A stretch of 64,000 nucleotides of DNA from positions 8,050,292-8,114,291 of the forward strand of contig NC_069094.1 in NCBI RefSeq assembly GCF_947172395.1. The letters are read 5' to 3'. A program made the position numbers and the translations under genes. Within the stretch, counting starts at the first letter, position 1, and the number at the start of each line of letters is the position of its first letter. The notes under the pieces were generated by a model. It did no database searches and was not told the origin of the DNA. It worked only from the letters and a program-made list of their open reading frames with translations. This DNA comes from Bicyclus anynana (taxonomy: Eukaryota > Arthropoda > Insecta > Lepidoptera > Nymphalidae). Shown here piece after piece: positions 50,036 through 62,272 of this stretch.

Positions 50036-52200
50036 AGCAGTTTACTCTCTGAAACACATGACCAACCCTTTGCCTCGTGATGGTGTTGTTTATGGTGTTT
50101 CAATTTACTAAGATTTGATTTGTATGTCTGTGCAATAGTGAGGTGTAACTTATGAATCAGCAGGTAACTTATTTTTCAGTAACTTCATGTAATTAAAATA
50201 AGATCTCATTTTATTGAAAATATTGTCTTTCCGACAAAATGTTGCTAGCTCCGTGCAATTTATTATACGAATATTATTATTTTATTCATAAAAAGCTCGG
50301 GGCCTCTTTATGAATTACTTAACTTTTTTAAATAATTCGATCAAATCTTGTGACTGAGTTAATGTTTCTAAATATTTTGGAGATCACATAGTTTGAATTT
50401 AAACTTATGATTATTGCATAATAGATGTATTATTTTTTATTTGAACAACAATGTACTTTTTACGACTGATTTAACTTATTTAAATTGTATTTATGTAATT
50501 ATAAAAATTTACAATTTTTAACGTCAACATTTTTTTTCGCCTCGTGCAATGGAGTCGTGGTATGCTTTTTTATAAGCTCATTTAAAGGGTTGTGTCTAGT
50601 TTGAAATTTCATAATAATTTTTATGATTATTATAATAGGATTTATTTCCATGTAAAAAAATTACACGACAAATGTTATAATACATTGTCTAATATTAGTT
50701 TGTCTTTCTGTGCAATTGCGCGTCCTGTGGATCGTATATAGTGACGTAATGTAAAATTTTGAATAAATTAAGTAGACTAAACATCACAATTTATTTATGC
50801 ATAAATTATAATATGTTGTTAAGAGGATCGTGAATCGCGAAAATACTTTAACTTGAAAATCTAGACTAATTTCTTTGAAATAGTATTTCAAACTTCGTTT
50901 AATAACTGTCTCACAATTACAAGATAATTAAAGATATCCCAAATTCATCAAAAATGAGATGAGATGTGTGGCATAACCTAGAAAATGGCCTCAGATCAGC
51001 ATATAGCTACATGACTTTAAATAGTCATTTATCCCTACGCAATGTGTGCGTGAATAGTTTTGTATGAGTGCATATTGTTCCTTATTCCAAAGGCGACCAA
51101 GTAGTTAGGCGTGGTCTATAAATTAGTAGAAGTTCCTGCCAAGCACAATTCCATATTTTAATTTAATATTTAATTTAAATTTGAACAGTAATTTAAATTG
51201 ATGCAAATACGAGTACGAAGACATGGCTGTACGATGTCAATCTTTGCCTGTTGGTATACACTTCAAAAAATTAAAAAAAAGGCCAATGAAATAAACATCA
51301 ATATACCGCAAATCAGTACCTCAAATTACAGCCCGGTAGTGCAAATTCAATTCCATAACAACACTGTACAACTTTTTTATTTTGTTAGGTTCCTATTTCA
51401 TAAAAAAAATAGAGAATAAAACTTTCATAACTTGGCCTTAAAGCACTCGTGTCTCTATCATAAAATTCACTTCGTTCGTTTTATAAAATGCAATTCATGT
51501 TTTAATGGCCGTCATTATACAACCGTTTCATAATCTACTGTTAATCCATCATCTCTGTATTGGAACAACAAACGTACGGAAAGAACAAAGTTTTTAGATA
51601 CAATCTAAAAAAATAAATAGGCTCCACTGGATTTTTGGTGATATTTGGAACTAAAGAGTTTAAAAACAGTACAGGAAACTTTAAGTTAAGAAGAAAGAGA
51701 AAATATGTGTTGTAATTTGCTCAGTTACAAATGTGCCACTTTAAAAATTGTATATAAACCATCTAAACTTTATTTATTAGATAACTTTCAAAATGTCTTC
51801 CGCTATTCTGTACGCGATTCGATGGGCTACTCGGACAATGAAATGTTACTTACTAAGAATTCCGATTGTTAGCACACATTTTTTAAAAATTATAATTCGT
51901 TTCCCGATCTCTAAGGTGCGTTAAAAATTAACGCTTAGTTAAATTATAATACAGTATTCTAGTAGGTTAAAAGACTCGAATAAGGAGCTCGCAACATTTT
52001 TCGCTTGATACTTATAGGCTTTGTTTAATTTATTGACCTACCACGTCAAAGAAAGCCAGTTTTTGATAGAATAAGAATTTCACTAGCCTGACTTATAGGC
52101 CACGTTATAACAAACACTTACTTGCAAACATTACTATGAAGTTTTGCTGTGCCAGACGCACAGGATTGTGTTTGTAAAAACGTGTCTATGAAGTCGTGTT
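50036..52200. other. AT-rich non-coding interval downstream of ZSWIM8
   Basis: Only short ORFs; no family recognised; few repeats. Could be distal 3' UTR or intergenic. Confidence 0.6.
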
Positions 52201-52380
52201 ACGGTCTTTTTCAATAACCTATCTATCCGCCATTTTGCTTACTAAAGTTAAGAAAAGCTATCTTCCTGTTCTTATCTGCTTCTGACAGATAGTTTGACTA
52301 TGTAAAGATACTTTGACTGTTACTGATAATCGAGGATAGCTATCTATCCGTAATCTTGGGTAGGTTATTGAAAACGGCCG
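52201..52380. repeat. MITE with ACGGTCTTTTTCAATAACCTA termini
   Basis: ACGGTCTTTTTCAATAACCT at the left, AGGTTATTGAAAACGGCCG at the right; about 180 bp. Single copy in the window. Confidence 0.75.
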
Positions 52381-53726
52381 TTAGTAGACTTCCTATCGCC
52401 ACAATAAAGGGTGGTGGAGTCTCTCAAGGAAGTCTGGCATCACTTTTTTTCTTTATATATTCCAGAATTGCACAAAAGATTTGTGAATCATTTTGTCATT
52501 TCAACGTCCATCTAAATGTTACTTTACTTACTAGTCATGAGTTTTTGGAAATTATCGGTGTAACTAATGACTGTCATTGATTTTTTTTTCTTTATATTTA
52601 TTTTTATTTTCCCTTTTAGGCTAAGAATTTCGATGCCTCTTTTACTCAAGATCACTTGGTAATACTCTCAAGGAGAGGCGTGGAAATAATATTGTAATAA
52701 ATTGCGGGAAATGTTATCATTAAAATGAATTCCGTCTTTTTTGATGCACTGCTTTAGGTGATTTTATTTGGTGTTGTCGAAAAAGATTCCGTTTTGATGA
52801 GCATTTTTTGTATAAATATTAGATAAATTCGAGCGCAGGAAACGACTGAGTTACTCATTGATTGCTCAATATTTTTTTTTATTAAAAAAATTGAAGTATT
52901 ATGAAATTTTTATTGAAAATTACCAACATTGAAATTATTTTTACCACGAAATGTGTGCAGTCGTTTACTGTTCCACGCTCTTAGCGTAGTATAATATGCG
53001 TTATAATGTTAGGACGATTTTATAAAGCTCTTACAATTCGAAAATTATAATATTGTTGAGATAAAACATAACATCAAACAATTAAACATAAATAGAGACT
53101 TAAATAACTGATAATGCACTTAATAATAAATTTAACATTTTTTTAAGATAGAAATTTATGTGAGCTCGTTCAGAGAACATTTTGCCAAAGTGAATGAACA
53201 ACAATATAAGCGAAAAATATTTTTATGTTTATAGTACACACAATTTGAATAAAATACTTTACTTTTTTGAATTATTAATAACATACGGCGAAATTAAATT
53301 TGAACGAGAATGGAGAGTTCACTGTATAACAAGCTTACTTCTAAATGCAAGAGACGAATTGGGAGTTTTAAATAAAGTCGTACCTACTAATAATAATTAC
53401 TTTGTATTATGTTAATATGCTCATTTAACATTAAACGCAGTGTTAGCTAATTTTTTCAAGATCTCCCATAATGTTTTCTTTATTATTATTATTATTTAAT
53501 TACGATCTGACTGGTTATATTTAACAAAAAAGAAAAGGTTTGCTAAAATGTGTATTTTTGGGTGTCTAATAGGTCAGAAAAAGTATAATCGGTTTGAAGC
53601 GTTAGGATTGTATTGGTATATGGAGTCAGATTGATTTGGGATTGGTGTTGAGAAGTACATGGGCTGTCGTTTCGATGGTAATGTGTCGGTTGCCGCGGTC
53701 GCGAATCGCTGAAGTCGCCTTGCGCT
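52381..53726. other. AT-rich non-coding interval
   Basis: No supported gene; the ORF at 53194-53415 looks like chance. Confidence 0.6.
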
Positions 53727-53876
53727 ACATATGAGGGCAATATGAGGGCGCTTTGCCCTACAAATGAAGGCGCTTTGCTCTACAAATGAGGGCGCCTTCT
53801 CTACAAATGAGAGCGCTTCGCTCTACAAATGAGGGCGCTTAGCTCTACGCGCCTTGCTCTATAAATGAGGGCGAAA
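53727..53876. repeat. About 23-bp minisatellite, about 6 units
   Basis: GAGGGCGCTTTGCTCTACAA-AT repeated with small deletions and substitutions. Confidence 0.82.
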
Positions 53877-54335
53877 TGAGAAATTCAAAATTTACAATAG
53901 TCCATTTTGTAACGCAGATCGGCTAAGAAGTTTCAAGTGACCTAAAAAAAATAGTCGATAGACTAAAACAGATTTATTAGACAGATTGTAGATGACGACG
54001 GTCGATTCACTATTTTTGATATAATCTTGTCGAAATTTGCAGTTTCATGGATGTTTAATTAATAAGGAGTTGCGGTGAATACACGTATATGTTCGTTTAG
54101 CTAGAGTAACTTTATTTACAAGTTTATATGTATTATTATTATATTGGTATCGTAATGCAAAGTAGCGTCTTGAGAGCCTTTAAAATATAACTATATTGTA
54201 ACTAATAGGACGATAGCTGGCGACAGTTCGCGCATTCCTATGTCAGACAGATTCTATATACAATTATAACTTTAAATAAACGGTAAAATAGGGCAATTGA
54301 TAAAAGTGGCGCAAAATGAGTGCAATACTATATAA

Positions 54336-54420
54336 TATATACTTCTCATCAAAATAATCGAAACAGTCCGCCTGAACAACACTTGCGGACGGTTTCGACT
54401 TTTTTGATGAAAAGTATATT
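54336..54420. repeat. Hairpin element (ATATACTTCTCATCAAAA ends)
   Basis: ATATACTTCTCATCAAAATA, TCGAAACAGTCCGC on the left; GCGGACGGTTTCGACTTTTT, TGATGAAAAGTATAT on the right; 14-base loop. Confidence 0.82.
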
Positions 54421-54746
54421 GAAAGCAGTTATACACGAAAATAGATTATAAATATAATCGGTAAATTATACTAACTTCTCGCGTACACACTTTCATACAT
54501 TGTACTTGTATAGAGTCCATGTGTGTAAGTATCTTAAGTAAGGGACAAACTTGAAATCCGCTCTGAACACGAGGCGTATATATACATCATAATAAACAAA
54601 CATCCCAGCAGGGATATTGTTTTAGAAGCTGTGTTGCAACTTAAGAGTGGACTAGATGTTTGGCGCATACTATGCCAGGTTATAATAATTTACATATACC
54701 TATGTAATAGTACTATATCTACTATACGTTGAAATGAGAAGTCATA

Positions 54747-55407
54747 AAGGTGCTGATAGACTTGAGCATTCACTTGTAATGAACATTCGTGCGAATGTTA
54801 CATCAAAGAAAATACGAAATTTTGTTTGAAAATTTGACGGCCTCCGTGGCGCAGTGGTGTGCGCGTTGAATTTACAAGACGGAGGTCCTGGGTTCGATAC
54901 CCAGCTGGGCCGATTGAGGTTTTCTTAATTGGTCCAGGTCTGGCTGGTGTAAGGCTTTGGCCGTGGCTAGTTACCACCCTACCGACAAAGACGTACCGCC
55001 AAGCGATTTAGCGTTCGGGTACGATGTCGTGTGGAAACCGAAAGGGGTGTGGATTTTCATCCTTCTCCTAACAAGTTAGCCTGCTTCTATCTTTGATTGC
55101 ATCATTACTTACCATCAGGTGAGATTGTATTCAAGGGCTATCTTGTAATGAATAAAAAAAAACAAGAAAACATTTTAGCGAGCATTCTATCGAGCGTTCT
55201 GGCGAGCATTCTAGCGAGCAGATTTGCTTATATAGTATAGACAACGGCATGGAATTTCGTTGACAAGCAACGAACAGAGCGTTCGTATGAATTCTCAAGA
55301 TGTTAGTAGCAATATTTGGCTCTATGCTTGGCTCGGCTTGTTGTTCAGTTCGACAAATATAAAAACGGCGAATGCTCGATGTGAATGCTCCAGTCTATCA
55401 GCACCTT
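54747..55407. repeat. MITE interrupted by a SINE
   Basis: AAGGTGCTGATAGACTTGAG, CATTCAC at the left; GTGAATGCTCCAGTCTATCA, GCACCTT at the right, complementary over about 27 bp. A SINE fills 54838-55162. Confidence 0.85.
54838..55162 (+). repeat. Full-length tRNA-derived SINE nested in a MITE
   Basis: The head CGGCCTCCGTGGCGCAGTGG has a pol III A box, and GGTTCGATACCC is the B box. Then come GCTGGGCCGATTGAGG, GGTCCAGGTCTGGCTGG, the shared body (GTACCGCCAAGCGATTTAGC) and an A-rich tail. The acceptor arm and CCA end of a functional tRNA are lacking, so it is a SINE. It interrupts the MITE at 54747-55407. Confidence 0.88.
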
Positions 55408-56674
55408 AACGTCGGGACCGGATAGGGCGAGCTGTGTTGCGTAATACAAGTATAGTGTGTCCGTGCCATTATCAGTGTCTCAAATAGATGTAGCAGTGTC
55501 GCTAGTTTTGTGTGGTTGTTAAAATTAAATATAGAACGTATACATAATCTTCCGCCGCCAAAAGCAATATAAAATAATATCAATGTATTAATTGTAATAT
55601 GGTAGTCGACGCTAGTGAATTACAGCTTTTGGAGTACTAGTTGAAGTTTTTAAGACGATTGTTTGTAAGGGCTTGCATGTGAGTTGATAAAACAAGACTT
55701 AGAATAGCTGCAATGCAAATAAGTGTAGTTGCATATATCACAAAATAAAATGTAGACTTAGTCTTAATAAAATTGGCAGATTTATTATAAAATAGTAATT
55801 ATAAGAAATGTTTCCCTAAGATTTTTATAACTACTACTAATATAGTTACTACGTTAGTAATCTTAGTCTACTTTGCTATATTTTCTGTCTGTCTAAGTCA
55901 GATTTTTTTAAAGATTTAAAATTTCCATCACAATTAAAATAATTATAGGTATTAATATTTTTTTTAGTTATCTCATAAAAGCATAATATTGTGTGGTATT
56001 ATTTATTTTATTATACACAAATTCGTGTTCATTTATTTGCTTTTACACAAAATATAGGGAAAATATATAACATTTTACATTACTTTACGTTTTAGGCAAC
56101 TCATAAGTTACTATTTTATGTTCTATGTATGAGATTTGGATACGGAACTATGATATTTACATAAAATAACGGCAATCTAGATAATGTTATTCATTATAGA
56201 GGTGTCTATTCTGGAGTTATAGATTATCTACAAAATAAGGTATTGTATCTATATTGTGTCGTTTATATATGTAACAGTTAAACATTTATTAATGTATTTA
56301 TTCATAATGAATTTCATTGAAAACAAAATTTTTTACAAAAGTGATTCACCATCATAGCATCATTAAAGATTTTATGCTATTAGATATGTCACTGACGCGT
56401 CGAAACTGAGGCGAACAAAGGTGACTAACTTAACTTAAGGTGACTGTCTTAATGTCATTTCGTCGCATAGTAAACAACGAAAGTTATATAAACAAATTAT
56501 ACCTAAATATTGTCTACAATGTCGAGTTGTGTGCTCAGGAAGTGTAAAAACTATACATAAATATATATTGTAATTAAACAGAAAATTGTGCATGTGTGCG
56601 CTCAGTGGAGTAGCTAAATTCAGATCAATGTTAGCGGAGATTTTTAGGCACGTTACCATTGACCAATAAAATGA
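55408..56674. other. AT-rich non-coding interval
   Basis: Nothing recognised. TGTGCTCAGGAAGTGTAAAA and GCGCTCAGTGGAGTAGCTAA near 56530-56620 resemble part of 7010-7110, suggesting a shared decayed repeat. Confidence 0.55.
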
Positions 56675-56912
56675 CGCACAATCATGTAGAAGATTTCACT
56701 AGAAAACTGGCCAATTTTGCTTTGACAGTTTTGGAATTATTAGCAAAGAAATTGGCCTTTAAATATAATCCAATATTCAATAAAATCCCTAATTCAGAGC
56801 AAATTCAACCTTAAGAATTGAGTTTAAGGTTGAATTTGCAAATGCGACTTCTTGAATTGAGTGCCAAGAAGTTGGGTTTGTCACCCATCCACTTTTTAAT
56901 AGGAGATCGATG
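56675..56912. repeat. Repeat with AATTCAACCTTAAG palindrome, copy 1
   Basis: GCACAATCATGTAGAAGATT, AAACTGGCCAATTTTGCTTT, GCAAATTCAACCTTAAGAAT, TTTTTAATAGGAGATCGATG. Colinear with 60620-60910. Confidence 0.8.
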
Positions 56913-57271
56913 CACGTAACATATCTATAGTATAAAATATCGTTGGGTACATTGCTAACTTGGTTTTTATCGTTTATTGACACAGAAGATTAAACTCTGA
57001 AGAGTCTGACATTGGAATGGTATTCGTAATGTATGTTGCCGGCTGCGGCGTCAAATAGTTTTAGTTCAATATTTTTATCAATTAGGTGTTTCATCCATTA
57101 AGCGTGGATGCTCGTTGCATTCAGTAGTTAGTAAATTTTAGAATGCTAGTTAGTTTCAATTCGGATAATGTAATCGTTGGATGAGTACACGATCCATAAA
57201 TTCGGCCTTTTATATATGCAAAGTTTTGAAAATGTGTACAGTTTTCTGAGAGTAAATCCGTTAATATCCCT

Positions 57272-57895
57272 TAGCCCAGTGAGATGTTATTACGTCTAAT
57301 AAAAAGACAATCGCAGACAACAGTACTAAATTCACACTACGTTTTTACAACGAAATAACTTTGTAATGTTACATAACATTGTCTTAAGAGCAATAAGGTG
57401 ATGATTTTCATAGATCTATCCTTGAGTAGTAGAAGATTATCTATATAAAAAAAACTCGCTAAGTTGTCTTAGTGCAGGTCAGAAAGCATATATTTGTGCT
57501 AGGTATAATGTTGAAGTCATGTCTGTAAAAAAAAAAACAATCTTTATTAAAGCCTTTAATCCGGAGTTAATTTGGTTGAGGAACGGTACAGCATTAATTA
57601 TATATATCGATGTATTTATAACTCAAAACATGTGCCACTGCATTAAGCGGCATCAATTTTTCGTTTCTGAGATCATTTAACGTAGCTATTTCATCGAAAT
57701 TACGTAAAAAGAAAATTTCGTCAAGCTTAATCGTAGTAGCAAGTGATAACGTTATTTCAACGAAATAACAACTTTATTAAAGATGTTGAAAGTTGAAACC
57801 AATTTAAATAATCGCAGAAACTAAAATCATTGCCACTTGTACTGGCTTAATTTTGAATCGTATATATAGGTAGGTAATAACATCTCACTGCACTA
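57272..57895. repeat. MITE-like element (CCAGTGAGATGTTATTAC ends)
   Basis: TAGCCCAGTGAGATGTTATT at the left and AATAACATCTCACTGCACTA at the right; about 620 bp, AT-rich. ACGAAATAAC occurs near both ends of the interior. Confidence 0.72.
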
Positions 57896-58737
57896 CCAAT
57901 GTACTTACATACTGAATCCCCCTTTATTTTTCGTGTTACCGATTCGTTAATAATGCACTTTGAGATTAACATAGCCAAAATCCTAAAGCTATGTTAGCTA
58001 ATAAATTTGTCTAGATATTTCGCTTATATAGTAAGTAACTAAAATATATTTCGCCTATAGTGCTAGGTGCGTTTGAATAAACTTTCGTATTAAACTCGTG
58101 AAAATACTTCATAATAACTTGCCGTCCAAGATTATTTTGCCGGTACATGATGTGATTTAGTTTGCAATAGCATTTTTCTCATCCTAAAAGTAAGTTGAAG
58201 TAAGCTAGTTTTGCCATAATATTTACATTTTTGAGCATTTCAGAATGAATTGATTATAACAGCATCGCCTCGATGGGCATTATTAACATTTTGTGGTATC
58301 GTAAAAGCATGTCGACTTCGGCATAATGCTTAAAGTAAATTCGTCTCAAAAACCTATTTTTACACTAACATTAAACATATTAAATATAATATTAAAATAA
58401 AAAAAAGAAAGATAAAATATATCGTAGTTTCATAATTATAAGACGTTAGTATGAAGTATATTTTAATTAGTCGTTTAATGCATGTCATAGATGTAATTAG
58501 CCCAGTATCAGGCAAGATGCGAAGTTTTATAAGTGTTTTTTGGAGTTTTTTTTATTGATTTGCAGGATGTTGATATTTCACATATCAGTTGTACTGCTGT
58601 TGTGCACATTGTATGTTCCGTTCAGTTGTGTCGGTGTTGGGAATGTTCATCACAGTTTATGCAAGGGAAAAACGTCTTAATGTCACATTGATGGTAAACG
58701 AAATGAACTGTGACTTGTGCATACTCTTATAGTCTAA

Positions 58738-59263
58738 GAGCCCGTGAACCCCAGACCTTCGTCATTTTATAAAAGCTGAAAGTTTGTTAGCTCATGCTCC
58801 TACCATAAGTAAGTACGGTAGCCAAATGTGAAGTTTGGACAGTGGCTTTGGGAGGTAGCAGATTATAAGGATCCAGACCCTTAAACCGTCTAAGTATAAA
58901 GTGTAATATTTTTATGTTTTCCTCGGTATAATATGAGAAATTATATTCCCAGTCGCCTGTCACTTAGCTTCGCGACAACCTTTCGAAAAACACAATTTAA
59001 TTTAAAACTTCAAGGGTCTTTAGCGAAGGGTTAGCATGAAGCTAAGTGTCTGAATGAGGATACCATTTTTCATATTATGTCGATAAACTTATACTTTATA
59101 CTTAAGTGGTTGAGGGTCTGGATCCTTGAAACCTTCTATCTGCCAAAGCCACTACGGTCCAAACTCTATAGTTGGTTACGGTACTTATCTATAGTATGAG
59201 CGTGAGCTGACAAACTTTCTGCTTTTATAAAATGACGAAGGTCTGGCTGTTGCCGGCTCTCCG
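58738..59263. repeat. Large foldback element (about 525 bp)
   Basis: The left arm (CAGACCTTCGTCATTTTATA, AGTTTGTTAGCTCATGCTCC, GGATCCAGACCCTTAA) is mirrored by the right arm (GAGGGTCTGGATCCTTGAAA, GCGTGAGCTGACAAACTTTC, TATAAAATGACGAAGGTCTG). Arms are about 165 bp and imperfect. Confidence 0.85.
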
Positions 59264-59590
59264 TCTATTAAAAAAATTGTATACAATATGACTTCTTAAT
59301 ACAATTCAGTGAATAAAGATATGAAAAGTCTGAAAAAGAAAAACGTGTTCGTGTCGGGACGCTCGACAGAAGTGATAACTTTAACCTACTGCCGTATGCG
59401 TGAGATAAACGAAATCCAGAGGCGTCGTAACGCGTTACGTTACGGACTGGTTTAACCCCATAAGAAGTAGTCACTTCAAAAAGTTAATTTGTATACAATT
59501 TTTACGTTATCACTGGAATAGAATTCAGTGAATAAAGAGATGCAAAGTCTGATTGGTCTATGATCTCGTCCTACCTAAGATTGTATACTC

Positions 59591-59659
59591 AGAGGCACAA
59601 ATATCCCCCCACTTTAATGTACTCGCGTCACATTAAAGAGAGCGGATAATTGTGCCTCT
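59591..59659. repeat. Small palindromic element (CACAATTATCCGC), copy 3
   Basis: AGAGGCACAAATATCCCCCC, CTTTAATGTACTCGCGTCAC, ATTAAAGAGAGCGGATAATT, GTGCCTCT. Tips AGAGGCAC/GTGCCTCT are perfect complements. Confidence 0.82.
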
Positions 59660-60619
59660 TAATTTATTGTATGTTCTTTTCACAGTTCATCTTTATATCT
59701 ATGCATGGGCCACTCGATTGAGTATGTAATAAGTATAATACCTAATACAGAAAGATGAAATGTACTACTCTGGTTACTTACCCAGGTGTATAAAATGTCC
59801 AGTGAGAATGAATTTCTTATACAAAATAATTATTATTATAGATGATATATAGATGAATATATCATCGTTCCATCACAAATGAAAACGTAATAATTCTTAG
59901 TAAATGATGCATAATTTTATACATCTGGACTGTAGTTTAATTATACACTTTGTAAGTGTGTTGTCCGCCTATTAAATTTGTAACCATTACGATTGGAATG
60001 GCTACTTGTTAGTGTACGTAATACGTTTATATATTATTGTATCGTCCGTAACGCATAATATTATACATTTCGCAATCGACATGAGATACTGCAAGCAACG
60101 ATCACGCGGTCTTATGCTGTAACATTTTTGATGGTATTGTTTGCGGCGAAAAATTGCCAAATTGCGACAGCATGAGTCCGCTGTTTGTTCGTAAAGTTTT
60201 GATATATTGATTGCTAAAAATAGTAGTATTATTTGAGAATTTATGTAATAATATCCTTCGTCACAAATATAAAGTGTAATTTTTTTAGCCTACACGGATT
60301 CAAATAATTCTTGATTTACAATCAATATTTATGAAAAGTTTTTCTTTTAAATGGTGTATAATTGTTTTCACTTGCATATAAAGCCATTTGTCAACGTTTA
60401 CTTGAAAATTACGTTTTGCCACTTGAAAAAAAAATCTCTCGCTCGGTTTAAACTGGCCTCCATGTGTTGCAAGACTAAAAGACTAGTCAATATAGTCTTA
60501 ATTTAATTATTACCGGGATATCTGTAAGCTAATATCATTATTCAAATATCAATTCACCGTTGACACATTTTTGGATCTCCTTATTTGTTTTATGCATTGA
60601 CCTCTTACAATAAAAGGAG

Positions 60620-60910
60620 GCACAATCATGTAGAAAACGTCACTTAAAAACTGGCCAATTTTGCTTTGGCAGTTTTAGAATTTTTGGTAAAGAAAATTAT
60701 ATACCTAAAGCGCTTTACATATAGTCCAATATTCAAATATTCAATAAAATCCCAAATTCATAGCAAATTCAACCTTAAGGATTAAGTTTAAGGTTGAATT
60801 TGCAAATGCGACTGAAATGAATTGAGTGCCAAGAAGTTGTGTTTGGCATTCATTGAGTGGGGACGTTTTTGGTCGCTGATTGTGCATCCACTTTTTAATA
60901 GGAGATCGAT
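60620..60910. repeat. Repeat with AATTCAACCTTAAG palindrome, copy 2
   Basis: GCACAATCATGTAGAAAACG, AAACTGGCCAATTTTGCTTT, GCAAATTCAACCTTAAGGAT, GAGTGGGGACGTTTTTGGTC, TTTTTAATAGGAGATCGATG. Longer than copy 1 by the GAGTGGGGACG segment. Confidence 0.82.
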
Positions 60911-61639
60911 GGGTTTTATGACATCTCGTATTTATAATTAGGAGTGCCCATATATTTTATTAACGACTAAATCGTATAAGCACTAGTGTTCCGTTGTCGC
61001 AAATGGTTGTAATTATAAAGTTATTATTAATTAATTAATGATTAGTAAAATGATAGACTGTTATGCACTATTTCTGGTCTAACCGTGTCGAATCTTGTTG
61101 CCATGTTGTCGTTTTCCATGCAAATTTGCAACCATAACCTACAGTACCTAACACTTTGCGATGACAAGTCGAATGGTCTGCGGTTGCATGGTGGACACAT
61201 AACGTGTGCGTTTGTCAAACATTTGGTATATTTCCTATTTGCAATATTTATCTTTCCAAGTTTACCTACTGTATGTTTTTACTCGAACTAAACATTTGAC
61301 CTCTTAGATAATTTAATTTTACGGATAACACCTAAGTCTTTTTTGGCAAAATATTTGAAGTAACATAATTTAATTATTCAATATACTTATTCTATATTTA
61401 AGAGCAGATTGTTTTATTTATCTACTTGCACCCAGAAACCAAAATAAGTGTTGGGTTATCTACATACTTACATTTGTATCATGCAAAGTTTCTTATATAA
61501 ATAAATAGGTCCTGTAAATAATAATAAAGAATATTACATACAAGATACGCGCAAAAACCACGGGTTATGTTTTTCGCGCGTGTCTATAGTAGTCGGGTAA
61601 AACTAAACACAATTTAAAATAATTTCATTCGTTCATTAT

Positions 61640-61925
61640 AATTATCATACCACTACCATCGGTCCCCCTTCCTTCTCCATATATAAGAGATATGGAGTTG
61701 AGACCCTAAACGCTTCTCCATTGCGGGTTGGTGGGCTTCAGGGTGATTATTTTATGTCTCCTACTGCGAGATTGACGTCTTACGTCTCCAAGGCATTTTC
61801 CAACTCCAGGTTTAAAATCTTTACTGAAAACTTAGAAGAAAGAAATACTCATTGCTGACCCGCCCTAGGACTCGAACCCTGTACCTCGCAATTCAAACCC
61901 ACATTAATTACTGGCCCAAGGCAAT
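61640..61925 (-). repeat. Possible tRNA-derived SINE, minus strand
   Basis: CCTAGGACTCGAACCCTGTA is a B-box sequence on the minus strand, flanked by low-copy-looking sequence and a C-rich stretch at 61665. No second copy in the window, so tentative. Confidence 0.4.
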
Positions 61926-62139
61926 GAAAATATTTATGTGTACCTTTACTGTTTAATGGTTGTAAACCGTAATCTCTTACGGCCCAATATTACTATCACA
62001 GATTAAAGAATAATAGGCAGATAGAGCGCGGAACACGGCAACGATGCAGCTATTCGAAATACAAATTCAAAAACTAATACATTCTCGAGTCAGTATGACA
62101 TAAAGCTAAAGAGTTTATTTTGTTTGCTTGGACGCGCTA

Positions 62140-62272
62140 ATCTCAGGAACCATTTGGAAAATCATTTCAGTGATAGCCCATTTATCGAGGAAAGCTATAG
62201 GCTATATATTTTCCCCGTATTCCTACGGGAACGAGAACGACGCGGGTGAATCCGCGTGGCGTCTGCTAGTTT
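62140..62272. repeat. Interspersed repeat fragment (GCGTCTGCTAGTT end)
   Basis: GCTATATATTTTCCCCGTAT, TCCTACGGGAACGAGAACGA, TGAATCCGCGTGGCGTCTGC. Same group as 45949-46136, reversed. Confidence 0.6.

Noticed and set aside
54838..54912. Possible tRNA gene at the head of the SINE
   Set aside because: A and B boxes are present, but no complete acceptor stem is seen and a SINE body with an A-rich tail follows directly. Several truncated copies share that body.
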